DNA of 64,000 bases from Pseudomonas viridiflava (lineage in GTDB: Bacteria; Pseudomonadota; Gammaproteobacteria; Pseudomonadales; Pseudomonadaceae), in contig NZ_UPSE01000161.1 in NCBI RefSeq assembly GCF_900573885.1, positions 369,576 through 433,575 on the forward strand, written 5' to 3'. The notes beneath the pieces were generated by a model. It did no database searches. It was not told where the DNA came from and saw nothing but the letters and a program-made list of their open reading frames with translations. Shown here piece after piece: positions 38,400 to 50,931 of this stretch. The translations under genes and the position numbers were made by a program. Position 1 is the stretch's first letter; every line of letters begins with the position of its first letter.

Positions 38400-39209
38400 A
38401 TGCTGGCTTACCCGAATATCGACCCGGTGGCCCTGGCCATCGGTCCGCTGAAAATCCACTGGTACGGGTTGATGTACCTGATCGGCATCGGCGGCGCCTG
38501 GTGGCTGGCCTCGCGCCGGCTGGAGCGTTTCGACGCCACCTGGACCAAAGAGAAACTCTCCGATCTGGTGTTCTGGGCGTCCATGGGCGTGATCGTTGGC
38601 GGGCGTCTGGGTTACGTGCTGTTCTATGACTTGCAGGCGTATATCGCCAATCCGCTGCTGATTTTCGAAGTGTGGCGCGGCGGCATGTCGTTTCACGGCG
38701 GTTTTATTGGCGTGATGCTGGCGATGCTCTGGTTCGGCCGGCGCAACGGCAAAAGCTTCTTCGAGCTGATGGACTTTATCGCGCCGCTGGTGCCCATCGG
38801 TCTGGGTGCCGGGCGCATCGGCAACTTCATCAATGCCGAGCTGTGGGGCAAGGCCACCGACGTACCCTGGGCAATGATTTTCCCCACCGACCCGGCGCAA
38901 CTGCCGCGTCATCCCTCGCAGCTGTATCAGTTCGCCCTGGAAGGCGTGGCGCTGTTCGCCATCCTCTGGTTCTACTCGCGCAAGCCACGCCCGACCATGG
39001 CCATTTCCGGCATGTTCGCGCTGTTCTACGGAATCTTCCGCTTTATCGTTGAATTCGTCCGCGTGCCGGACGCGCAGCTGGGTTACCTCGCCTGGGGCTG
39101 GCTGACCATGGGCCAGGTGCTGTGCGTGCCGATGATCGTCGCCGGCCTGGCCCTGATCGTCTGGGCTCACCGCCGCGCGCCCGTGGTTGCCAAAGGAGTC
39201 GTGCAATGA
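38400..39209 (+). CDS. lgt: Prolipoprotein diacylglyceryl transferase
   Basis: 269 aa inner-membrane enzyme that attaches diacylglycerol to the lipobox cysteine of prolipoproteins, the first step of lipoprotein maturation. Seven membrane helices; the Lgt signature [17 protein letters not shown] and the essential His in [10 protein letters not shown] are present. AAGGAG lies 6 nt before the start. The stop overlaps the thyA start by 4 bp (ATGA). Confidence 0.96.
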   Translation: MLAYPNIDPVALAIGPLKIHWYGLMYLIGIGGAWWLASRRLERFDATWTKEKLSDLVFWASMGVIVGGRLGYVLFYDLQAYIANPLLIFEVWRGGMSFHGGFIGVMLAMLWFGRRNGKSFFELMDFIAPLVPIGLGAGRIGNFINAELWGKATDVPWAMIFPTDPAQLPRHPSQLYQFALEGVALFAILWFYSRKPRPTMAISGMFALFYGIFRFIVEFVRVPDAQLGYLAWGWLTMGQVLCVPMIVAGLALIVWAHRRAPVVAKGVVQ

Positions 39210-40000
39210 AGCAATACCTCGACATGATGCGCCTGGTGCGCGAGACCGGCACCTTCAAGGCCGACCGCACCGGCACGGGCACCTACAGCCTGTTTGCCCA
39301 CCAGATGCGCTTCAACCTGGCCGATGGTTTTCCGCTGGTGACCACCAAGAAGTGCCACCTGAAATCCATCATCCACGAGCTGCTGTGGTTCCTTCAGGGC
39401 GACACCAACATCAAGTACCTGAAAGACAACGGCGTGCGTATCTGGGACGAATGGGCCGACGAAAACGGCGACCTCGGCCCGGTGTACGGCTACCAATGGC
39501 GCAACTGGCCGGCGCCCAACGGTGAGTCGGTGGACCAGATCAGCAAGCTGATCGAGATGATCAAAAAGAACCCGGACTCGCGCCGCCTGATGGTTTCGGC
39601 CTGGAACCCGGCGCTGGTCGACCAGATGGCGCTGCCGCCGTGTCACGCGCTGTTCCAGTTCTACGTGGCGGACGGCAAGCTCAGCTGCCAGCTGTACCAG
39701 CGCTCGGCGGACATTTTCCTCGGCGTGCCCTTCAACATCGCCAGCTACGCGCTGCTGACATTGATGGTGGCGCAGGTGTGCAACCTTGAGCCGGGCGAAT
39801 TCATCTGGACCGGCGGCGACTGCCACCTGTACGCCAACCACCTGGAACAGGCCGACCTGCAGCTCACCCGCGAGCCGCTGCCGCTGCCGACCATGAAGCT
39901 GAACCCGGACGTGAAAGACCTGTTCGCTTTCACATTCGAAGACTTCGAACTGCAGAACTACCAGGCGCACCCGCATATTTCTGCGCCGGTTGCGGTTTGA
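39206..40000 (+). CDS. thyA: Thymidylate synthase
   Basis: 264 aa, the E. coli length, from the ATG at 39206 that overlaps the lgt stop. It makes dTMP from dUMP with methylene-tetrahydrofolate. The catalytic cysteine is in [12 protein letters not shown] and the phosphate-binding arginines in [14 protein letters not shown]. The lgt-thyA overlap is common in gammaproteobacteria. Confidence 0.97.
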   Translation: MKQYLDMMRLVRETGTFKADRTGTGTYSLFAHQMRFNLADGFPLVTTKKCHLKSIIHELLWFLQGDTNIKYLKDNGVRIWDEWADENGDLGPVYGYQWRNWPAPNGESVDQISKLIEMIKKNPDSRRLMVSAWNPALVDQMALPPCHALFQFYVADGKLSCQLYQRSADIFLGVPFNIASYALLTLMVAQVCNLEPGEFIWTGGDCHLYANHLEQADLQLTREPLPLPTMKLNPDVKDLFAFTFEDFELQNYQAHPHISAPVAV

Positions 40001-40005
40001 AAGCT

Positions 40006-40080
40006 GTTGGGCTTCGCTGCGCTCAACCCAACCTACGAAGGTGATCGCGTAGGTTGGGTTAGCCGTAGGCGAAGCCCAAC
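40006..40080. repeat. Paired GTTGGGCTTCGC / GCGAAGCCCAAC repeat
   Basis: GTTGGGCTTCGCTGCGCTC then AACCCAACCTAC, a 15-nt spacer and GTAGGTTGGGTTAGCCGTAG then GCGAAGCCCAAC. The facing arms form a long imperfect hairpin between the convergent thyA and cryptochrome genes, and may act as a terminator. Confidence 0.9.
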
Positions 40081-40098
40081 ATTTCCCCGCCGAATCCG

Positions 40099-41523
40099 CT
40101 ACGCCGCCACGCCCGGCAAATACGGTTGCCAACTTTCGGGCACATGCTCAAGGCGCGGGTAGTTCAGCGCATCCAGTTGCAGGTGCGAGAGCACGAACGG
40201 CGTGTGGCGCATGTTCAGTGGCAAGGCGCGCAGCTCGCTCAGCCACAGGCTGACGTAAGTGGCCTCCGGGTCAAAGCGGCGCGCTTGCAGCAGCGGGTTC
40301 AGCGCCTGGCTGCGCACCGGGTCGCAGGCGATTCCCGTGAGGTACGCCCAGTTGCCCCAGTTGCTCGCCGCTTCGTAATCCAGCAAATGCTCCTCGAACC
40401 AGGCGGCGCCGTGGCGCCAGTCCTGGCGCAGTTCGTTGACCAGATAACTGGCCACCACTTGCCGCCCGCGTTTGCTGATAAAACCGGTGGCGGCCAGCTC
40501 GCGCATACAGGCGTCCACCAGTGGCATGCCGGTGCGGCCCTGGGTCCATTGCACGAAGCGTTCGTCCACGGCGGTCGGCGCCTGTTGCGTGGCTTTCAAG
40601 CCGCCGGCCTGGAACAGCGCTTCGCCGCGACGCACCAGGGTCCAGCGGAAGAATTCGCGCCAGAGCACGGCGCGCCACAGTTCCTGCGTGGAGTCGTTGC
40701 GGCGGTATTGCGCTTCATGGCGGCGCAGGTCAGCGACTACGCGGCGCACCGACAGGCAGCCGTTGGCCAGCCAGGGAGAAAGCTTCGAGGAAAATTCGCT
40801 GCCGATCAGGCTGTCGCGCGTCGCCGCGTACTGGCGAACGCCCTGGCTTTCCCACAGGTAATCACGCAACCGCGCCTGGGCAGCGACTTCGCCGCCGGAA
40901 AAAGGAAAGGCACTGTCGGCAATGTAGATCGGCTCGCCCAGCCCAAGATGCGACAAGGTGGGTGGCGGCATCAGCAGTTCGTTTGCCGCCTCGGGAATGG
41001 CCGGCAATCGCTCCGGCGCTGCCAGTGGCTGGAACACCGTCAGGCGTTCTTCCATCAGGTCGCAGAAGTCACGGTACACCGCTGGCAGTTGCTCAACCGG
41101 GCAAGGCAATTCGCTGGCTTGCAGCAAGCCGTGCCCAGCCACTTCAACCAGCGGAACGCTGGCCAGACTGGCGCGCACCCGAGCGAGTTCATCCCGTGCC
41201 TCGGGGGCAATTTCCTCATGGGTGACCACTTCATCAATCGCCAGGCGCTCGGCCAGCAGCGGCAGAATATGTTCAGGCTGGCCCTGTACGACCAGCAGGT
41301 GAGAACCCCGCGCCCGCAGCGCACCGTCCAGTGCCAGCAAGCTTTCCAGCAGGAATCGCGCGCGGTGCACGCCCAGGCGACGGGCGCCCAGCGGGCCTGG
41401 CTGCAGCAGTTTCGGATCGAGCACAAACACCGGCAGCATCCGCTCGGCGCGCGCAGCCGCGTGCAAGGCAGGATGGTCATCCAGACGCAGGTCGTGTTTG
41501 AACCATAGAAGTGAGCGGCGCAT
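40099..41523 (-). CDS. Cryptochrome/photolyase, DASH type
   Basis: 474 aa FAD-dependent blue-light protein. The N-terminal photolyase domain starts LLWFKHDLRLDDHPAL. The C-terminal FAD domain has GRTGMPLVDACMRELAATGF, SKRGRQVVASYLVNEL and SNWGNWAYLTGI followed by DPEATYVSLWLSEL, features of the CRY-DASH group rather than class I CPD photolyases. DASH proteins repair cyclobutane dimers in single-stranded DNA and may signal. It is followed upstream by a 275-bp gap with no gene. Confidence 0.85.
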   Translation of the reverse strand: MRRSLLWFKHDLRLDDHPALHAAARAERMLPVFVLDPKLLQPGPLGARRLGVHRARFLLESLLALDGALRARGSHLLVVQGQPEHILPLLAERLAIDEVVTHEEIAPEARDELARVRASLASVPLVEVAGHGLLQASELPCPVEQLPAVYRDFCDLMEERLTVFQPLAAPERLPAIPEAANELLMPPPTLSHLGLGEPIYIADSAFPFSGGEVAAQARLRDYLWESQGVRQYAATRDSLIGSEFSSKLSPWLANGCLSVRRVVADLRRHEAQYRRNDSTQELWRAVLWREFFRWTLVRRGEALFQAGGLKATQQAPTAVDERFVQWTQGRTGMPLVDACMRELAATGFISKRGRQVVASYLVNELRQDWRHGAAWFEEHLLDYEAASNWGNWAYLTGIACDPVRSQALNPLLQARRFDPEATYVSLWLSELRALPLNMRHTPFVLSHLQLDALNYPRLEHVPESWQPYLPGVAA

Positions 41524-41798
41524 GCATGATTTCCTTTCAGTGCTTGGCAGCGTGGACGAGGCTGGAGCCAGGTGCAGCTAAATATAGGTCGACGTTTTTT
41601 GTTCCATAACGCCGCTTGTCTGGCGCTGTTTTCGCCGGGAAACTGACGGTTTCGTATCCGTTCAGCGATGCCCGGCGTAAAGCACTAAACTAGCGTTCGT
41701 TATACCTAGGGCGGCGCTTCAGTGGCAACTAGCCAGCCCTTTGCAGGCGCCGAACGGGATCAACCCGTCCGCTTTTTCCCGAGTCTTTTGCGTATCCG

Positions 41799-42584
41799 AT
41801 GAAAAATCTGCTTTTAGCTTTTCTGCTTACCGCCCTCGTCGGCTGCTCCAGCGGCCTGCACATCGACACTCGCCACCCCTCGCAAAACCAGGACGAGCGG
41901 GTGCAGTACGTCATTCTTCATTACACCTCCACCAACCTTGAGCGCTCGCTGCAACTGCTGACCAAGGGTGAAGTGAGCAGCCACTACCTCATCGACGCCG
42001 GCCCGGCGACCATTTACCAGCTGGTAGACGAGAGCAAGCGCGCCTGGCATGCCGGCGAAAGCGAGTGGGAAGGGCGCACCTGGCTGAACTCCACGTCTAT
42101 TGGCATTGAGCTGGTGAACCCGGGCTACGACGAAACGCCGAACGGCCGGGTCTGGTATCCCTACAGCGACCAGCAGATCGAGGCGTTGATTGCCCTGCTT
42201 AAGGAAATCACCGCGCGCCATCACATCGAGCCGCGCCATGTCATCGGCCATAGCGACATCGCGCCGTTGCGCAAGCTCGATCCGGGTCCGCTATTCCCTT
42301 GGCAACGCCTGGCCGAGGCCGGGTTTGGCTTATGGCCAGACGCCAAAGCAGTGGCTGAGGCGCTGCCTGCGTTCGAGCAAAGCCAGCCGCCCATCAGCTG
42401 GTACCAGCAGCAACTGGCACACCTGGGTTACCCGACGCCGCAGACCGGTGAGTTGGACGTGGCCACGCGCCACGTTATCGCCGCGTTCCAGATGCACTAC
42501 CGTCCGCACCGTTTCGACGGCCAGCCGGATGCGCAAACGGCGGCGTTGTTGGTGGTGCTTAATCGGATGAATCGGCCGAGGTAG
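41799..42584 (+). CDS. amiD: N-acetylmuramoyl-L-alanine amidase lipoprotein (AmiD/AmpDh type)
   Basis: 261 aa with a lipoprotein signal peptide ending LVGCSS (lipidated Cys16). An amidase_2 domain (residues about 30-175) shows the zinc ligands in VILHYTST, and GHSDIAPLRKLDPG. A C-terminal peptidoglycan-binding_1 domain follows (QQLAHLGYPTPQTGELDVAT). It cleaves the MurNAc-L-Ala bond in the periplasm and resembles P. aeruginosa AmpDh2/AmpDh3. The preceding 275 bp hold no gene and no motif I could assign. Confidence 0.88.
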   Translation: MKNLLLAFLLTALVGCSSGLHIDTRHPSQNQDERVQYVILHYTSTNLERSLQLLTKGEVSSHYLIDAGPATIYQLVDESKRAWHAGESEWEGRTWLNSTSIGIELVNPGYDETPNGRVWYPYSDQQIEALIALLKEITARHHIEPRHVIGHSDIAPLRKLDPGPLFPWQRLAEAGFGLWPDAKAVAEALPAFEQSQPPISWYQQQLAHLGYPTPQTGELDVATRHVIAAFQMHYRPHRFDGQPDAQTAALLVVLNRMNRPR

Positions 42585-42605
42585 GTCTGGATTGCACCAA
42601 CCATC

Positions 42606-43022
42606 TCAACGCTTTGGCAAACTCGCCAGCAACCGCGAATCCGCCAGTGCCGCCGTGCGGTGCACTGTCGCCGCCTGGTATTCGGGGTCGCCGATCATGC
42701 TCAAAAACGCCTCTTTGGACGGATAGCGCACCAGCAGCAGTTCATCCCACTGCTCGCCCGCTGGCGCAATCAGCGCCACTTCAATGCTCGCCAGCACCTG
42801 CACCTCGCCACCCACACCGCGCACTTTGGTCAGCGCTGTGCGGCTGTAACGCGCGTACGCGTCGCGGCCGCTGCAGGGGGTGTGCTCGCTGTCGGCGGGG
42901 TACTGCGCCTGGGCGTTATAGCGCAGCAGGTTGAGCATCAGAATCGGCGTTTCGGCCGGCAGCTTTTCGGCAAAGGCGGCTAGCTGTTCGCGGGTCGGAT
43001 TGATGGCGCTGAGTGGGTTCAT
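42606..43022 (-). CDS. DUF1330 domain-containing protein
   Basis: 138 aa, ferredoxin-like alpha/beta fold of the DUF1330 group: LNLLRYNAQAQYP early, DELLLVRYPSKEAFLSMIGD and YQAATVHRTAALADSRL late. Function not known; relatives are small dimeric barrel proteins. It lies convergent to amiD and 40 bp after the response-regulator gene on the same strand. Confidence 0.8.
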   Translation of the reverse strand: MNPLSAINPTREQLAAFAEKLPAETPILMLNLLRYNAQAQYPADSEHTPCSGRDAYARYSRTALTKVRGVGGEVQVLASIEVALIAPAGEQWDELLLVRYPSKEAFLSMIGDPEYQAATVHRTAALADSRLLASLPKR

Positions 43023-43062
43023 GGCGGACTCTCTTATTGTTGTGGGTAAAAACGGGGCGCCG

Positions 43063-43446
43063 TTACGTCAGCATGTCCGCAACCGTGGTGCGCAGCAGGT
43101 CGAGGCTGAACGGCTTGGTGATGGTGGCGATTTTGGCCGTGGTCGTGCCGGTGTTGTAATCCTGCGCGGCATAACCGCTGGCGAACAGCACCGGCAGGTC
43201 TGGCCGGCGTTCGTGAGCGGCGGCCATCAGTTGCTGGCCGGTCATGCCAGGCAGGCCGATGTCGGTCATCAGCAGGTCGATCGGCTGCTCACTATTAATG
43301 AAGGTCAGCGCATCCGGCCCGTTTTCGGCTTCCAGTATCCGATAGCCCAATTCCTCAAGCACCTCCACGGTAAGCATGCGCACCACATCGTCATCCTCCA
43401 CCAGCAGGATGGTTTTATGGCTGTTTTCACTAAGGCTGTCGGACAT
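43063..43446 (-). CDS. Single-domain response regulator
   Basis: 127 aa from the ATG at 43444-43446 (the frame extends to 43563 without support). One receiver domain: acidic pocket VEDDDVV, phosphoacceptor Asp in LLMTDIGLPGMTG, and the conserved Lys in ITKPFSLD. No output domain, so it acts as a phosphate relay or sink or by protein contact. It is divergent from the CHASE3 hybrid kinase gene (242-bp gap) and is a likely partner. Confidence 0.87.
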   Translation of the reverse strand: MSDSLSENSHKTILLVEDDDVVRMLTVEVLEELGYRILEAENGPDALTFINSEQPIDLLMTDIGLPGMTGQQLMAAAHERRPDLPVLFASGYAAQDYNTGTTTAKIATITKPFSLDLLRTTVADMLT

Positions 43447-43688
43447 GAAACGGTCTCGGGTTGAGTGCAAAAAGAACAACGAAAAATAAAAGTGCAACTG
43501 CCTGCACGTGCTGTTGACCAAGTCTCTGGTCTTGCGTTTGCTCACGGTTGGAGCGGGGCGCAAAGAGTATCGAAGGGTCAGTAAACCGGCTACGGTCAGC
43601 CGGCGTTTTCTCTAGCTTGTGTAGGAATAAGCATGCACATTTCCAGCGCTTTACGGCAGAATCCGGACTTTTTACGCAGGGAAGGCAA

Positions 43689-47173
<3,485 letters not shown>

Positions 47174-47174
<1 letters not shown>

Positions 47175-47995
47175 TGTCACCCGACCGTGATCTCGAGATT
47201 GAGCTGCGCCTGCTGATCGAGGCCATTTACCTCAAGTACAACTACGACTTCCGTGACTACAGCGGCGCGTCGTTCAAGCGCCGCGTACGGCACGCCTTGC
47301 AGCAGTTCAACTGCAACACCATCACGGCGTTGCAGGAGCGCATCCTGCACGACGCGGGTGCGTTCATGGAGTTGCTGCAGTACCTCACGATTCCGGTCAG
47401 CGAGATGTTTCGCGATCCCACCTATTACCTGGCGCTGCGCCAGCAGGTGGTGCCGCTGCTGAAAACCTACCCGTCGGTGAAGGTCTGGGTAGCCGGTTGC
47501 AGCACGGGGGAGGAGGTGTACTCCCTGGCCATTTTGCTTAAAGAAGAAGGCCTGCTGGAACGCTCGATCATCTATGCCACCGACATCAACCCGCGTTCGC
47601 TGGAAAAGGCCGAACGCGGCATTTTCTCGCTGGACAACATCCGCACCTACACTGAGAACTACCAGAAGGCGGGCGGGCAGCGGTCGTTTTCCGACTACTA
47701 CACGGCGGCTTACGAAGGCGCGCTGTTTGACAAGTCGCTGCGGGAAAACGTGACCTTCGCCGACCACAGCCTGGCCACCGACAGTGTGTTTTCGGAAACG
47801 CAGCTGGTGTCGTGCCGCAACGTGCTTATCTACTTCAACAAAACCCTGCAAGACCGTGCCTTCGGCTTGTTCCACGAGTCGCTCTGCCACCGGGGTTTTC
47901 TCGGCCTGGGCAGCAAAGAAAGCCTGGACTTCTCCAGCTACGCCAAGCGTTTCGAACCTTTGGTGAAACACGAACGGATATTCCGCAAATCATGA
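47174..47995 (+). CDS. CheR-type protein-glutamate methyltransferase
   Basis: 274 aa SAM-dependent methyltransferase. N-terminal CheR helical domain (residues about 8-75), then the SAM domain with VWVAGCSTGEEVYSLAI, ATDINPRSLEKAERG and CRNVLIYFN. Its start overlaps the kinase stop by one base, and its stop overlaps the cheB start by 4 bp. No classical chemotaxis operon is present, so its substrate may be the neighbouring CHASE3 kinase or another receptor. Confidence 0.9.
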
Positions 47996-48606
47996 TCGAC
48001 CGCGCCCTCGACGACCTGCTGCTGACCCGCGCTACTGCGCTGGAAGCGGTAGTGGTGGGCGCTTCGGCCGGTGGCGTGCAGGCGCTGCTGGCGATATTCA
48101 GCGGCCTGGGTGCCGATTACCGGCTGCCCATCATCGCCGTGCTGCACATGCCCGATGACCGTCGCAGCCAGTTGGCCACCGTGTTTCAACAGCGCCTGGG
48201 CATTCGCGTGAAAGAAGCTGAAGACAAGGAAACCCTGCACGGCGGCACGCTGTACTTTGCCGCCTCGGGTTACCACCTGTTGATTGAAAACGACCGCAGC
48301 TTTTCCCTGAGCCGGGAAGAGCCGCTGCATTTCTCCCGCCCCTCTATCGATGTGCTCTTCGAATCGGCCGCCGACGCCTATGGCGCCGGGCTGATGGGCA
48401 TTCTGCTGACGGGGGCCAACGAGGACGGTGCAAAAGGAATGGCAACGATAAAACACTGCGGCGGTCTGACCGTTGTCCAGGACCCCGCCGACGCTCAGGT
48501 CGCCACCATGCCCTTGGCGGCGCTGGCGTCGCATACAGCCGATTTCGTCTTGCCGGTTCCCGGCATTCAGGCGCTGCTCGCAGAGTTGAATAGAAGCCCA
48601 TGCTGA
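47992..48606 (+). CDS. CheB-type methylesterase lacking a receiver domain
   Basis: 204 aa, only the CheB catalytic domain: Ser in VVVGASAGGVQAL, His in AVLHMPDD and Asp in LTGANEDGAKGM form the usual triad. Standard chemotaxis CheB has an N-terminal receiver of about 130 residues, which is absent. It overlaps cheR by 4 bp and the next kinase gene by 7 bp. Confidence 0.9.
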   Translation: MIDRALDDLLLTRATALEAVVVGASAGGVQALLAIFSGLGADYRLPIIAVLHMPDDRRSQLATVFQQRLGIRVKEAEDKETLHGGTLYFAASGYHLLIENDRSFSLSREEPLHFSRPSIDVLFESAADAYGAGLMGILLTGANEDGAKGMATIKHCGGLTVVQDPADAQVATMPLAALASHTADFVLPVPGIQALLAELNRSPC

Positions 48607-49811
48607 CTACCATCGAAACCAAACTGCTGATCGTCGACGACCTGCCGGAGAACCTGCTGGCCCTCGACGCCTTGATCCGCGGTGAGGGACGCCAGGTGTT
48701 TCAAGCCACCTCCGGTGAAGAAGCGCTGGGCTTGCTGCTGCAGCACGACTTTGCGCTGGCCATTCTCGACGTGCAGATGCCGGACATGAACGGCTTCGAG
48801 CTGGCCGAGCTGATGCGCGGCACGGAAAAGACCAAACACATTCCCATCGTGTTCGTCAGCGCCGCCGGGCGTGAGATGAACTACGCCTTCACCGGCTACG
48901 AAAGCGGCGCCGTGGACTTCCTGCAAAAACCGCTGGATATCCAGGCGGTGAAAAGCAAGGTCACGGTATTCGTCGAACTGTTCCGCCAGCGTCAGGCCAT
49001 TAACGAGCAAGTGATCGCCCTGGAGAAAAGCCGCAAGGAGCAGGAAGTGCTGCTCTGCGAACTGCGCGCCGCTCAGGACGACCTGGAGCGCGCCGTGCGC
49101 ATGCGCGACGACTTTATGTCCATCGTCTCCCATGAGCTGCGAACGCCGCTCAACGGGCTGGTGCTGGAAACCCAGCTGCGCAAGCTGCGCCTGAGTAAAG
49201 GCGACATGAGCGCCTTCACCCCCGACAAGCTCAAGGCCATGACCGAGCGTGACGAGCGGCAGATCAATAGCCTGGTGCGCCTGATTGAAGACATGCTCGA
49301 CGTGTCGCGCATTCGCACCGGCAAGCTGTCCATCCGCCCAGCCCGTTTCGACCTCTCGGCGCTGGTTGGCCGTGTGCTGGAAAACTACAGCGCGCAGATC
49401 GGCGCAGCCGGCTGCGACGTCACCCTCAGCGCTGCTGAGCCGGTGGTTGGCCTGTGGGATGAATTCCGCATCGAGCAAGTGGTGGTGAACCTGCTCACCA
49501 ACGCGCTGCGCTATGGCAACAAGAAGCCGGTCGACCTGCGCGTGCGGGCTACACCGGAGGGCGCCTGCCTGGAAGTGCAAGACCACGGCATCGGCATTTC
49601 CGCCCCCGATCTGGCGCGCATTTTCCAGCAGTTCGAGCGCGTTTCCTCCAATGGCGTCAGCCAGGGGCTGGGTTTGGGACTGTTCATTACCGAACAGATC
49701 ATTGCCTCGCACCAGGGCACCATCGAAGTGGACAGCCATGTGGGCCAGGGCTCGCTGTTCCGCGTTTACCTGCCGCTGGAGTCGCGCAGCGAGCCTGAGC
49801 ACGCCTCGTAG
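48600..49811 (+). CDS. Response regulator-histidine kinase (REC-HisKA-HATPase)
   Basis: 403 aa soluble protein. N-terminal receiver (D57 in AILDVQMPDMNG), a coiled coil (about 125-165), HisKA with H178 in IVSHELRTPLNG, and HATPase with NLLTNALRYG and GLGLGLFITEQI. No membrane segment. The order receiver-then-kinase suggests it is switched on by phosphotransfer, perhaps from the CHASE3 kinase. Last gene of the overlapping unit. Confidence 0.9.
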   Translation: MLTTIETKLLIVDDLPENLLALDALIRGEGRQVFQATSGEEALGLLLQHDFALAILDVQMPDMNGFELAELMRGTEKTKHIPIVFVSAAGREMNYAFTGYESGAVDFLQKPLDIQAVKSKVTVFVELFRQRQAINEQVIALEKSRKEQEVLLCELRAAQDDLERAVRMRDDFMSIVSHELRTPLNGLVLETQLRKLRLSKGDMSAFTPDKLKAMTERDERQINSLVRLIEDMLDVSRIRTGKLSIRPARFDLSALVGRVLENYSAQIGAAGCDVTLSAAEPVVGLWDEFRIEQVVVNLLTNALRYGNKKPVDLRVRATPEGACLEVQDHGIGISAPDLARIFQQFERVSSNGVSQGLGLGLFITEQIIASHQGTIEVDSHVGQGSLFRVYLPLESRSEPEHAS

Positions 49812-49855
49812 GAAATTGCCGTTTCGCTTAAGCACCGGCGAAACAGCGATAAGCG

Positions 49856-49905
49856 GTCGTGCAAATTGCAACCCGGCAAAAACGGCCGTCGTGCAATGTG
49901 CAACC
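49856..49905 (+). promoter_or_regulatory. Two palindromic upstream sites for an enhancer-binding protein
   Basis: GTCGTGCAAATTGCAACC at 49856-49873 and GTCGTGCAATGTGCAACC at 49888-49905: direct repeats 32 bp apart (three helical turns), each itself nearly palindromic (GTGCAA-TTGCAAC). They lie about 70 and 105 bp before the sigma-54 promoter, the usual place for activator sites. The activator is not identified. Confidence 0.7.
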
Positions 49906-49965
49906 GGCCCCTCCGATATCGATTCATAAGTTATTGATTTATAACGTAAAAAAATTGAGTTTTAG

Positions 49966-49981
49966 TTGGCACGACGGCTGC
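49966..49981 (+). promoter_or_regulatory. Sigma-54 promoter
   Basis: TTGGCACGACGGCTGC: the -24 box TTGGCACG and -12 box CTGC at the exact spacing of the TGGCACG-N4-TTGC consensus, with one mismatch. Transcription would start near 49993, some 33 nt before the start codon of the small exported protein. Confidence 0.85.
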
Positions 49982-50025
49982 ACTTTCAGATTCAAGAATC
50001 TTTGATCTGCGATGGAGTCGCCGCC

Positions 50026-50334
50026 ATGAATACCGTACTGAACCTGCTGAGTGCCGCTGCTGTGGTTGTCACTGGTGCATATGCTTCCGCTACGACCTCC
50101 GCCCCTGACGCCGTTGCCGTTCAGTCGGTCGCCAAAGTCAGCCCGTCCCACCTGATGAACAAACCCCTGACCGAGCCGCAATGGGCCGAAAGCCCGTTCA
50201 TGCAGCCTGAGCCGCAAATGGCCCAGACCGCTCCACAAGGCCAAGTTTTGCGCGGCGCGCAGTGGATTACCGTGAGCGACGACGCTGAAACCGGCCACAC
50301 CCCGAAGCCTGAAAATCAGCGTTTCGTGTTCTAA
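50026..50334 (+). CDS. Small exported protein behind a sigma-54 promoter
   Basis: 102 aa from the ATG at 50026 (GATGGAG upstream); an earlier in-frame start at 49966 would overlap the promoter. A signal peptide is likely cut near AYASA. The mature part is Pro/Gln-rich (FMQPEPQMAQTAPQGQ) with no recognised domain and ends QRFVF. I do not recognise the family. The promoter suggests production only under a specific nitrogen, carbon or envelope signal. Confidence 0.7.
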   Translation: MNTVLNLLSAAAVVVTGAYASATTSAPDAVAVQSVAKVSPSHLMNKPLTEPQWAESPFMQPEPQMAQTAPQGQVLRGAQWITVSDDAETGHTPKPENQRFVF

Positions 50335-50447
50335 GCGCCTTACCCGAATTCATAAACCCGAAAGCCGACAGATGACCCGCCCGACAGGCGCCTGGTTGTC
50401 ACATAAGTCGGGATAGTTTGTAAGTCTGAGCCTGAGGAGGGAATGCC

Positions 50448-50633
50448 ATGTCCAAAGCCGCGATGGTGTTGCTGGTATTGGCCTTTGTTTGCTGCGCCGT
50501 GGTGCTGTACGCGCCGCTGAGCAATGCAATGGTGATTGGTGTGTTCAAGCTGGCAACAGGGTTGCTGGCAGGCATGTTTGTATTGGCCCTGGTATTCGGC
50601 CGCCGTATCAAGTTCGACCCGGTGCTTCGCTAA
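50448..50633 (+). CDS. Small two-helix membrane protein
   Basis: 61 aa, two hydrophobic helices (about 5-24 and 29-51) and a basic C-terminus GRRIKFDPVLR. GAGGAGG lies 8 nt before the ATG, strong support for a real gene. Function unknown; it precedes the betaine catabolic cluster. Confidence 0.65.
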   Translation: MSKAAMVLLVLAFVCCAVVLYAPLSNAMVIGVFKLATGLLAGMFVLALVFGRRIKFDPVLR

Positions 50634-50680
50634 GCACCGACTCCCCGCTCTCCGCTTCCCGTCACCCGCCCCCCCGACCC

Positions 50681-50767
50681 CGTAGGAGCGAGCTTGCTCG
50701 CGAAACGGTTGTCGCGCCAACGTAATCCCCGCCTGTTCAACACCCTTCGCGAGCAAGCTCGCTCCTA
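50681..50767. repeat. REP pair, 23-bp perfect inverted repeat
   Basis: GTAGGAGCGAGCTTGCTCGC(+GAA) at 50681-50703 and its reverse complement at 50745-50767, 41 bp apart. Canonical Pseudomonas REP doublet. It occupies most of the 298-bp gap before the M19-like gene; nothing else was recognised there. Confidence 0.93.
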
Positions 50768-50931
50768 CAGTCTGTATCCAGTCTGTGTCGCTCTCCCCGC
50801 CCTGCTTTGACGCTTTCGACAATTCCCCTGTCGTTTTTGCGCGATAGCGGCCAATCCCCAAGGAATATGCTGGTCCCCAAAGCGCCGGCAAACGATTCGG
50901 CGCAGGTATTGACCGAGAAGGGGACAGCCTG

